A stretch of DNA of 64,000 nucleotides from Rhynochetos jubatus (lineage: Eukaryota > Chordata > Aves > Eurypygiformes > Rhynochetidae), in the NCBI GenBank assembly GCA_027574665.1, contig CM050652.1:1964589-2028588 (forward strand), written 5' to 3'. A model generated the notes under the pieces. That model worked only from the letters and a program-made list of their open reading frames with translations. It was not told the origin of the DNA and did no database searches. Both the position numbers and the translations under genes were made by a program. Below, in pieces: positions 11,101 through 23,100 of this stretch (its first letter is position 1; the number at the start of each line of letters is the position of its first letter).

Positions 11101-14100
11101 TGAGAATAATCGACAGGGCAGTTCAGAGCTTTTACCAAGCATGAATGGTTTCAGAGATGGGCCAGTCAAACGCTACCCAAATAATTTCATGGCATTGGCA
11201 GTAAGGGGAGAATTTTTACTTCCTACTTTGTCTGCTGTTGTGTTATTTACAGAACATCAGTAGAATGGCAGACATTACTTCAGCTTTGTTCTCCACCTTC
11301 ACTTGTCCAGAAGGCACCTCAGTGCTTGGTGACATGGATGTCCCCATCCCTAGGATGATGCCTGATAATTTCTCATGATCAAATCTCCCTCTATCTTTGT
11401 TGGCAACATGGACAGTGGAATCGAGTGCACCCTCAGCAAGTTTGCTGATGACACCAGGCTGTGTGGTGCGGTCGACACGCTGGAGGGAAGGGATGCCATC
11501 CAGAGGGACCTGGACAGGCTGGAGAGGTGGGCCTGTGCAAAGTTCTGCACATGGGTTGGGGCAATCCCAACACAAGTACAGGCTGGGTGGAGAATGGATT
11601 GAGAGTAGCCCTGAGGAGGATTTGGAGGTGTCGGTTGATGAGAAGCTCAACACGACCCGGCAAAGTGTGCTTGCAGTCCAGAAGGCCAAGTGTATTCTGG
11701 CTGCATCAAAAGAAACATGACCAGCAGGTCAAGAGAAGTGATTCTCCCCCTCTACTCAGCTCTCATGAGACCCCCCACTGCAGGTCTGCAGCCAGGTCTG
11801 GGGCCCCCAACAGCAGGAGGACACGGAGCTGTTGGAGCGAGGCCAGAGGAGGCCATGGAGACGCTCCAAGGGCTGGAGCCCCTCTGCCATGGGGACCGGC
11901 TGGGAGAGTTGGGGGTGTTCAGCCTGAAGAAGAGAAGGCTTCGGGGAGACCTTAGAGCCCCTTCCAGTGCCTGGGGGGTGGGCTACAAGAAAGCTGGGGG
12001 GCAGGGGTGGGGCACTTTTCCCAAGGGCAGGGAGTGACAGGACAAGGGGCAATGGGTTTAAACTGAAAGAGGGTAGATTTAGATTAGCTATAAGGAAGGA
12101 ATTCTTCTCGGAGAGAGTGAGGAGGCACTGGGACAGGTTGCCCAGAGAAGCTGTAGATGCCCCATCCCTGGAGGGCTGGATGAGACTTTGAGCAACCTGG
12201 TCTAGTGGAAGGAAGAAACTGGATGATCTTTAAGGTCCCTTCCAACACAAACCATTCTATGACCCTACATATATGTAAACATAGTCCTTTAGTCTGTAAC
12301 CCTGCAGTGACTCCTGAAGAGGAAAAAGGGAGTTACCAAGAACTGGCCTATAAATTTCCTACTTATCTGCACTGTTGAGCTTTCTCCTGGAGGTGCTGTG
12401 AACAGAAAAGGCTCCCATTAAACACAGCAGAAGGAAAGACCTCCAGTCAGCCCAACACCCCACCTTCAGCAGTGGCTGAAAGCACACGTTTGTGGGAGAG
12501 GAGGAGAACAGGAGAGGAAGGGAGTGATATTTCCCCTGAAATAATCTACCCGTCTCCAACCATTCACAGCTCAAAGACTTAGTGAGCCAGAGGTGTTGCT
12601 TTACAAGAGAAGAGCCCTCAGCATTTGACACAGAAGACTATCAGGGGATGAGGACCAGAAGAGTTGTTATCAATAAAAGCATCAATTTCTTTAAGATCCC
12701 AAATCAGCTGGAGACCAGATGGTGGAGCTGAGTGCGAGAAGGGCCTGATGGGCTGGAAAATGCCAAAAGACTTGATGGAGGCTGCTAGGATTATTGTGTG
12801 TTCTTCTTTTGTTTAATACAGCTACTATTTTAACTGAAACACCATTTTTTCCCTCCATAGAAAGGTACAAATTTTGGACTTGTTCTCGTAGGGAAGAAAA
12901 TGGAAAATTGAGCAATGCAGAGAAGGGAGATCAGTGTGGCGTGATCAAGGTGAGGACTCCTCAAGGACCTGAGCAGAGCTCGGGAGCCGGTCACCTTGGA
13001 GACCTTTCCCACTCCTGTGGCCAACGTGCCCAGAAGGCAGCAGCGTTATCCACTTTCTCTGTCCTACAGGATCCCAGGCACCCTTTACCCTGGGCATGGT
13101 GGTGTTGAATAAACTCTGACAACTAATCACACTTCAAGGGTTTGGATAGCTTTTCCTCATACTAAGCACACACCCTCCTGGGGTTTTGTACATTGTCAGA
13201 GAGAATTTAAGGAGACCTCCCTCTCCTGCCCTTTCCAACTGCAGTCGCAGCCTTAATGCTCCAGACAGTTGACATTTTCCCACTGGAAAGGGTACCTATG
13301 ATGTAGAGAGTGTATAATTTTGTTAACTTGACCTGATGGATGTGGGATTTATTCTTTTATAAATGGCAGCTCGATGCAGCCTGGCAAGTACTAACCTTTT
13401 CTCCTTTCTCCCCAGGAATCCCCGAGGCACCATCATCTCCTGATGCTCCCTGTTCACCCTGGAGGGAGCCAAGATAAAGTCATGGCCAAGGTGGACTTGG
13501 CAAGGTTACAGTTTGCTGAATGAACCTTCTCTTTTTCAGATTGTAATATCATTTACTGAGTGCGACCCAGCAGGGTCTCTCAGCCTGCACATTGGTGGCA
13601 CTCAAGGAGACTGAAAGAAACGTAATTAAAAAGCCCCATTACTTGACACACACAATAGTGCTTGTGGAGCATCAGGGCTGAGGTGGATGAACCCGGCTGT
13701 GTCTTGCAGAGGTGAATGAAGAGGTCCCCACCCCAGATGTCCAAGCATCTTCACCCAGATCTACGCTGGAGTATAGGAACAGATTCAGAATAACTCCATT
13801 TGTGCCCTTTGAAAAAATGAATCGTGTTGCAGAGGTGGATTTGCAGCATCTGCAAAGTTTTTAGGAAACCTCCTACTTGTAGGCAGGTGCATAACTTAGA
13901 TATTCACCTTTGGTCCACATGGTCCATCTGATCCTGGGATTCCTGGTTTTCCAGGACTGCCAATTTCTCCCTGTGGATGAAAAAGCAGTGGATGGGCGGT
14001 AAGCCCACACAACCCCTAAAACGTTGGGAAAAGTGGCACCGAAATGGCAAGGTAAGTGGTAGTTGAGGGGGAACGTGATGACACTCCTGGTAACAGCAAG

Positions 14101-17100
14101 ACTAAATATAGGCAAAGTCCTACTTCAGACCAGTATAAATTTTAGACTGCCCTGGCTCCAAGCCCACCCACATGAAAGTACTTGGGAAATTCACTGAACA
14201 GTGCTTCATTTACCCAATAGGCCAGGCTGATGAAGGAAAATATTAATAACGACAACAACAATAACAACATATCCCATTGGCTCAGCTATCAACAGCTCCC
14301 TTACTTCTTATCAAGCTTTGCAAAACCGTCATAAAAAGAACATTAAGGGTCATTATCCCTGCTTATAGAGGGAGGACCAACGGTGCTGACAATTGGAGCA
14401 ATGTGCCCAGCAGCAATTGCTAATTAAGTCCAAACAGTTGCTAAGCCACCAACCAGGAGGGGATTTGGGCAGGGTCTGGTTTTGTGTTTTGTTTGTTTTT
14501 TTTTAACTCCAGATTATCAAAAAGTTCTCTGCAACACTTAAAACCTGCCCATCGTGTCTCCCTGCTCTGCATGGCCGTGATCCCCTGTGCTGCAGCGTGC
14601 AGCCTCACGTCACCGAGAGGGACTTCTGCCAGAGTTAGGGTGGCTTCTTCATGCATGATGCTGTCCTGGGAGTGACTGGGAAACACAGCTGGAAACGGGC
14701 AGCTAGAGCAGGGTGGAAAGCTGGTCTGAGCTCACCTTGATGCCCTCGGCTCCGGGAGCACCGATGCGTCCTGGGAGCCCTCGTAAGCCCTGAGGATAAA
14801 GGAGATGATAGGTATTAATGATAAAACAAGGTGAGGGCAAGTGGGAAGAATGCTCTCTGTGCACAGGGCTAGCCCTGATGTAGTACTACAAGTTCTTTCC
14901 TTTCCTGCAGCATCTTTCCCCATCAGCCCCACTACAGCCTGGAGCTTGAGCTCTCTGTTCTGTTGGTCCCAAACTTTATTTCACAGACTCACGGGGTGTT
15001 TCAGGTAGGAAGGGAAATCTAGAAGTCATCTTGTCTAACTCACCTGGCAAAGCAGTGCCACCTAAAGCTGGTTGACCTACAACCATGTCCAGACAGCTTT
15101 TGAATATCTTCAAGGATGGAGATTTCATAGGATCTCACCCATTTCCTACCTTTGTTCCTTTCTGCCCAATGTTGCCAGTGGTCCCAGGATCACCTTTCCC
15201 TCCCTGCATCAAAAAAAAAGATAGAGAAACATATCACGCACAGCCTGAAAGGTTAAGAATACAGCTCTGGTGATAGCACCTTGCATTTATGTTGTGCTTT
15301 TAACAACCAGAGGCTCCTTGAAAATTTGCAGATCATGGTCACCTTGCTGCTAGAACTGCAGCCAGCTCTGAGGTGGGACAGGGAATGACCTTGCAGAAGA
15401 TGGGTGACCGTGAGAGGGCTGCTAGAGAAGTGGGACAAAATGCTGTGATGAATCCCCAGAGTGTGCATCTTACACTGGGCAATGTTTGGAAAATAACCCT
15501 TGAGGACCTGTGCGTTTGAGTGAACGTAACTGAGGTTTGGGAGATAATGGAGTGGCAATAATCACAAGGACCAGCACTGTGGCAATGTTAGATGATGTCC
15601 TTCAGCTCTTGTGTTGGTCGCTGTCCCTAGAAATTGAGTCTGTCATTCAAAGTCTGGATCCTCCAGGTACTACCTCAACAATTTGGAGGATGTTCATTAG
15701 TTTCAGTGAGGTCTTCCTGTCCTGTTCCCTCCCAAAAACTTCTACTGTTTGTTTTTTTCTCTCATGGGAAAACAAATGAGGAAAACCACCAGCATAGTTC
15801 AGCTTGTTTCCAGAAAATAAAGTGGAGATCTGTTCCCACCAAGCATCACTTTGGAGATGCATTTACAGTAATAAGGGGCCAAAGCCCCACTCGTGTGCAG
15901 AAATTCTTCGGGGGCAAGGAAGGCATCATGTCGTGACAGAAAACCAGCTTGTCCCAGGAAAGCAAGGTATATAAGGGCTTCAGCAAATGGCTGCTTTCTT
16001 CCCTGCTCTCTCCATCAGGTAGGTCAGCACTGAGGAGAACTGGACTTGGTACATGAAAGAACTTGAAATTTGGGCCTTGGTAAGTAACAAAGGAAAACTC
16101 ATGCTGAAAAACATGGGAAAACTTAAAAGTCTATTGCTAGGGCCATGAACAGATTCTCTGCTGGCATCCAGAAACTGTCACCTCCTAAAAATCAGGCCAG
16201 GATGTGCATTAGAGACTTCTCCAGGAGGTTTAGGAACCAATTTCATCTCATCTCTCTTTTGGAGATGCTCACCCTGAGCAAGAACCTGCCTCCAGTAATG
16301 AGGCACGTATGGTGTGGGAGCAGAAATTAGGTTAGGGTTGAGAAAGGCTCAGAGCCAAACAAACCGTGTCCTTTCCCACTACTCACCGGATTCCCCTTCT
16401 GCCCCTGGAGACCTCTGTCGCCTTTGGCGCCCTTGTTTCCATTCTTCCCATTGAGACCTGCCGCACCCTGCCAGAAAGAGGAGAAAAATGAATTTCTGTG
16501 TCAGGTCTTGCAGGGAGGTGGCTGAGGAAGGTCGTCATGATGGAAACCCAATAGTAAGAGCCCAGAATAGCGAAAGGTCAGAAGCTACCCTGACACTAGC
16601 ACTGAGACCTCAGGCTGGGATTAGCACCCGTTCCTCGTGGGCTTGCAAGCCACTAGCAAATGCGACCTGTGAATTGATTTATTTATAATTACAGCACAGG
16701 AAATAGGAGCACACAGCAGCTAAAGAGTAGTCCTGGGCCAAGAACATCAAGGTGGTGATGGCTGTGGTTGAAAATAGGAGCAAGGACGCTAAGCAAGCAG
16801 TGACTCACATCACGAGGGCAATGCTGCACAGGGGTGCTCCTCCAAGAAGACACCCTTTTGCCACACTCCGAAGGTTCTCAGCTTGTAGAGCCACTTTGCA
16901 GCTCAGTTTATTGTGGGACATAAGAGCCACCTCCAGCATCGAGGCCAGTTTGCGTGGGGTCTCCCAGGGTTTCAATAGGAAACTAAAAGTTACTGAAAAT
17001 GCCCTTTTTGTTTTGTTTTGTTTTTGCAAGGCTGCCACAGTCTACTCATCTGTTCTGGCCAATTTCAACCGTGGTTTTCAGAACGTGTATGTGAGATGAA

Positions 17101-20100
17101 ATTGGATTTATCCCCACTTGAGATACTGATTGCACAGGGCTCAGCTCACTCAGATGAGAATGAATTGGCTGTTTAAGCAGATCAGAAGATGAACAAGTGG
17201 CATTCTCTACTTGGAATTAATTTGCAGTAGGTTGTTGAAAGGAAACACATTTAAGATAATATAAAAAAATCAGGCACCAGATTTGTATGCCAAGCAGACT
17301 CATCACCCCTCCAGTTGCTCCTCCTCTCAGTGACAAACAGACACTTGAAACACAACCATGGTGACAAGCAAATATCCCAGAGACACACGGGTGGGATGGT
17401 ACTGTCCCTGACTGTGGGTCAGACTGCAAGGATAGACCCATTAACATTTAGTTCCCTGATATAAAAATTCAGCTTCTCCTCTGGGAAACGTGTTGCTTCT
17501 TCAAACCCCTCCCCAGGCCTCAACATATTTTACATTTCAGAGTAAGAGGAGTATTTGAGAGCCAACCAAGTGCTCCTCCATGGCACTGCTGGTCACGTCT
17601 GGATCAGGTAAAGTCCATGTTCCTCAAGCACTGCCTACACTATCAGGCACAAACATCTCGTGCAAGCTCTGTATTTACTAGTCACTATTTACTGACACAA
17701 TCAATATAATGTTCCGTCTGAGGCAGTAAACGGACCATAAAACCCCCAGCTAACTAGACTTTTTTTGTTTGCTAGGACAGACTGCTTCCTTGGAGGGTAA
17801 TAAAACTTTTGGTTTGATGGTTAAGTCCCACAAGCCCAGGTTACCTTCTAGTGCCTGGCCTTTTTGAGATAGCTTGACCTGGGTACAGATCCATCTGGCC
17901 AGGGATTTACACACCTGTATCCAAGGGGATGGGTTAAAAAGCTTATTCTTGAGCACTACCTGATCCTGAAGAAAACCGACACTAATTAGAGATTTCTCAA
18001 CTAGCTTTAATATTTCTCTTAGTTGTCCTTAGTGTCTCCTGTGTCAAGGAGAGACCTTTCCTTGTTTTCCTGTGCTTTCCCACTTGTCCGTGTCCAACTC
18101 TCATCTCTTCTGTCTGCTTTAGACCATGAGATGCTTCTTGCCTGCTCTTGTCCTGAAAGGAGCCCAGATGGCTTTAGGAAGGGTTAAGCTCACACTATGT
18201 GCTGAAAGGTAGTTGGGCCTAAGCCATGGCCTACTTGGTGCAGTAAACATAAACAAGTTTTTGACCTGGGTATTATCTCACTGTAGGTGGACTCCTACTC
18301 ATCATGGGCTGGAGAGACTTTGTCGTATGGACTAAAAGATTTATAAGTCTTGGACATGACAGTAGGTCCATCCTTTCTCCAGCAGAGGGGGGAAGAAGGT
18401 CAGAGGGGTGATGTTTTCAATACCATCTCTACCCAGGACAAGAAAAAGATGGTATAGGATTAAAAAATAAAAAGGGAGAGAGGAAGAGGAAAACGTTTGA
18501 GCACTAAGCAAGGGAAAGAATATGAATGGAAATTTGTTTCCTCAGATTTACATTCCGTGTTCTGCCAGGTGAATAACAGCTAGGCAATAAAAGCTAGTGA
18601 AATGGCAGTTTAAAGGCAATTACTGGTGAAGTACTGGAAATGGCTCTTGTTATTTGGCTCTGTTATTAAAGTGTTACTCGAACAGGCTTCATTTAACTGC
18701 AAAGACACCAGGTACCATGAAGGCACAGCAACGCAAAAGCTTAGTCATAAGTCCTGAGCGCTGGCTGTGACGCAAAAACATCTTTGAGCAGCCAAGGATC
18801 TCCGCTTCCAGGCACAAATTCCCGCGAAGCTTTGGGCTGGAGCCAGGAAGGAGCCTGCCTTGTCTCATCTCAGAGGAATGAGCTGGGGAATTAGCTGGGT
18901 CACCCTGGGAAAGCGTGAAACTCATTAGCAGAAACACTGCCCCAACAGCTCACCCAAAAGGATCAATCTGTTTGAAGATGCACATCAAAGGGCTAATGCA
19001 TTTCCAATCCATGGTGTAGGCTGCCACCTCTGCTAAAAGGTTTCCCACCTCCTGGGCTTCAGTGCTCAATATTTGATGGGATGATGCATATGAAGTAGCT
19101 GGGAGTTTCAATCTCAGAGTTTCATCTTTGTTTTTATCCTTTCGCTGCTGTGTCTTCTGTCTGGGCTGCCACAGTCCTGAGCATCCACTCCCCAAAAAAT
19201 CTTTCCTTGATGCTGGAGCTGCCGCTGGTCCATACAGCTGTAATAAGCATTCGTTCTCAGGCACTACATCTCAGAGATGGGTCAGCCTGATACCCTGCTG
19301 CAAAGATTCCAAGGCATCCTGGACAGAGATTTCCACTTGCGGCTGACTTAACTTCCCTCTGACCAGCCTGGACTTAACAGAAGTGCTCAGGACACATCAA
19401 GACACCCTCCGAGGACAAGAACTTCTGAGGAGATAGCTTTTTCCACTCTGAGTGGCCAAGGGTACCTCTTGTCAAGCTCAGGGCAGACATCCACACGCCA
19501 CCTTTCCTCTCCTCTGGCTTGAAACGGCCCACTGCTCAGCAGGCAGAACCAGGATGCCACATGGGCTCACCTAGGTCCCCATGCAGCTGGTGGAGGGAGG
19601 TAGGGCTTCCTTGTTAGTATCTCTTCACAGTTGTCTACCTGCCACTCTTATATGTATCAAGAGCTCTTATGCTTTTAATATGGTAAAGTCAAATTCCTGC
19701 TCATAACTATCCTCACACCTCCCAAACTCTGGGTTATAGGGCTTTGATTATCACTTAGTTTTCAGACCCTGCAGAGTGCTGTCTGGGTTTGGCCATAGCA
19801 CTGTAGTGCGTAACAGTGGCAAAAGACTGTCCTGTAGATTTCTGGTAGCCTTCCTGGACTGGCCATATTTGGCATCTGATTGTCCCAGTGTTCACCAGAA
19901 TCCCCTGACTTGCTCTCACTTCTTGCTTTGTCTTGGGGTGTAGGACTTTGCTTTCACATCTTGCAAACTCCATTGCTTTTAGTGATCAGTGTGGAGTGAA
20001 AATCCTGGATTTCTCCCATTCTTCCCCCCACTCACATGCCGGTGGCTCTACTCCAACACGGGCTTTGGCAGATGTGTGCTCTGGCACATCAGAAATGGTT

Positions 20101-23100
20101 CTGAGAGCAAAAACAGAAGGTCCAAGGAGCTGGTGGGTCTCCTACCCTCCAAGCAAGGTGCAGCAGGACACCCTGGGAATAAATGCATGGCTGTGTGGAT
20201 GGTGTTACCATGCAGACTCTGGCTTCCTCCGTTACAGGGCAAGGATCCACAGGCTGCTGGCCAAATATAGAGCCCAGCTCACAAGAGGAGGTGAAGAGCT
20301 CCAGCTAGTGAGGAGGACTGCAAACCAGGGTGGAGAGGACCAAGGAACACTGGTAACTGTAGACCCTGAGACCCCAACACAGGGAATAATGGCAAGAGAG
20401 GGGAAGAGGGATATTCATAATAGAGCTTTAGGGAGTCTAATGGGTTAATCTGCCAGTGTATTAGTGCATAAAGCATGGGAAATAAAGAAGAGGTGGTGGA
20501 AACCTTAATACATGGTCAAGATGACAACTTAATAGACATAACAGACTGCAGTATTAATATAAAAGGGTGAAGCATGGAAGGAATATCAATGTAAAAAACT
20601 GCGGTGCTTTTAGAAAAGAGGAAGAAGGAGAAGGAAGTGTCTGGAATATTAAGAATGCACCAATTTGCCTTGAGGTCCAGTTGTAAAGTCAACTAGATCC
20701 ATTGAAATTCTCTGGGCAATTATAGGGAGAAGACACAAATGCTGTCAGCTTGGCTGGGAACTCCTGTAGGTCACCAAATCAAGCTGGTAAATGGATGAGA
20801 CTTTTTACAAGCTCGTTAAATTACTCAGAGTGAATTCAGCAGGACAGAAAGGGACCAGCAAAGGTTTGCAATGAGTTGGTGGCAATTTGTGGTTATGAAA
20901 GATGGAATTATAGGGAGCTGAAGGAAAATGGGAACCACTAGCTATAACCTTTAAGACTTTGCATAGGACAGATTGGGGACAGGTAGACTGGACCAAGTAG
21001 TGTCTGCCTTCAAGAAAAGGGGAGAAGAGGGCTTGGGGAATGATACAGGAGACAGCCTTGCCTACCTCTCCAGAATAACTTGGGGAAAAAATAGTCCAAG
21101 TATCTGTGAGCACTTCGAAGATAAAGTGAGTCCTGAGTTTGTGAAGAACAAGTCATGTCAGGATGTTGCATCTTAACGCAGATGTCTGAAATAGATAATG
21201 TGAATTGTGCTCTAAGAGCACCCTAAAGCTGCCAGTAAAACAAGCCTGAGTGTGGTTTGCTTCAATGTGGAAAGTGAACATGGCAGACATCTAACCCGAG
21301 GTCGGAGGAGTTACATCCACGATGTTGTATATCATGGCTCTTCCAACAAGGCCCCAGCCCTAATCTGACTTTTGCAATTTCAGAAATTTAACCAAGAACC
21401 AAAACCAAGCTCTATTATCTCAATCTAATCCCAAGTCTAATCCCAAGCACAGCACAAATAGCATTAACTTGCGCCAGCAGAATCTCTAATATTTTGAAAA
21501 GAAGGATTACTTAGCTTTCCTCAGATATTGATGGACCAGATACCACTTTCTGGTAGTTAACTGTATGATGTGCCAACCCCTGTGAGCGCTAGTAGAAAAC
21601 AGTACATCACCTAGCCTTGACTGGATGGTCGCTGGCCAGGATGGGGGAGTTCAACTGTGCTTCCTTTGCACTCAGCATCCTCAACAAACCTCTTCGCTCT
21701 GCTTCTGCACTACTACTGGTTGTCAGCTATGGATTCAGGTGTTCACTACAAAGCAATTCAAAAAATGCACTCGATCCAACGCCTATGTGCGCTGCCCACG
21801 GATGCTGAGGTCTTACAGCATGTCACAGCCTCATCGCCTAGGCAAAGTGCTCAGAAGGTTGTTTACAATTAGGCAGGGATTGAAATACTTAATTGAAAGA
21901 GAGCCTTTTTCTCAGCGAGCCATTACCAGTCTGGATTATAGGCTTGTAAATAGTTACACATCCGTGACCAGTAAACAGCGAGCAGCACTGAATGGCTGTG
22001 GAGCTTTCACAGCAACAGACAGTTGTTCCCACTCACACACAGAGAGGCATAATTGGCTTAAAAAATACTGATATTTCTTATTGCGATAAAACAATTGAAC
22101 ACACTTGTATTTCCATGACCTGAGAAAAAGGCCCAGTCACCTTTTGGTGTTCCCTCTCCTCCTATTCCTTCCTGTCCCAGATGAAAAAAAATCATCAGGG
22201 ACTTTTCTTCCCTTTGGACAACCTTCAAGACCATTTTTTCACTTGGGGTTTCTTCCAGGTGAAACGGTAAAGTTCAAAGGCATGTAAAAACTTTTACAAA
22301 CCAAAACCGCTTTTCTTTTTTTTTTCCCTTCCCCCCCCCCCCCCCCCCCCCCCCCCAAATTGCAGTTTGTTAGGAAACAAGGTGAACTCAGGGATTATCC
22401 AGATCCTCCAGCATAACTGCTTTGCCTCTGACCAGCAACACGCACACACTGAGCACAAACAATAGCCGCTTGTAGTCCAGTCTCAAATATATATATAAAT
22501 TTTTCATGGGATATACAAGTTATAGTCACAATTTTTAAGGTACTTGAACATGAAACATCATCTGTTCATGTCTGGCACTGCCCCCTAATACATTAAAGGC
22601 ATTAAAAAATAACAAAAAAATGCATATTTCACATTTTCCTTAATGCAGAATACAACATCCTATTAAAACATGCCTCTGGCTGTTGTCACCCATGCCCACT
22701 GCTGGTTTTCCAGCAAAAGCTCTTCAGCACCAAGCCAGCATCACCTCATCCCACCCCGTAACCCACACACGGGAGAGGACCAGCAGTGCAAGCCCAGCTC
22801 CGCACCCAAGACTTGCAAAGGCAGAGAAACATGCTCCAACTCACGGCAGAGCCCAGCAAGCCTGGTTCTCCTGGCTCCCCCTGCAAGGAAAGCAGCGATG
22901 AGTTACCACGGCAAAGAGCTCCATTTTCTCTGGAAATGGGTATTGCTGCAGGAGATGCCTTCCTCTGTGGAAGTGGAGACAAAGGGATCTTTGGGGACCC
23001 CTCTGCAGCAGCAGCTGGAGGGGGCAGGTGGGATAACCCAGACATCTCAGCTGGGCAACTGAATGGAACTCTACATCTCCATTGCCTGTAACTGGAGCTT

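Larger units (their letters stand above)
16468..22844. other. Large intron (6.4 kb) between exons 39 and 40
   Basis: Holds a degraded LINE (about 20,455-21,180), a C26 tract (22,331-22,356), and two longer unexplained open frames: + 19,933-20,448 and - 18,950-19,264. No Gly-X-Y exon was convincing. Confidence 0.55.

Noticed and set aside
13055-13095. [12 protein letters not shown] reading
   Set aside because: No acceptor or donor keeps the frame.
17845-17878. [11 protein letters not shown] exon-like stretch
   Set aside because: The splice-site pair gives 34 bases, which breaks phase 0, and there is no Gly-X-Y pattern.
19933-20448. Plus-strand open frame of 171 codons
   Set aside because: No family features, antisense to the gene, and runs up to a degraded LINE; probably chance.
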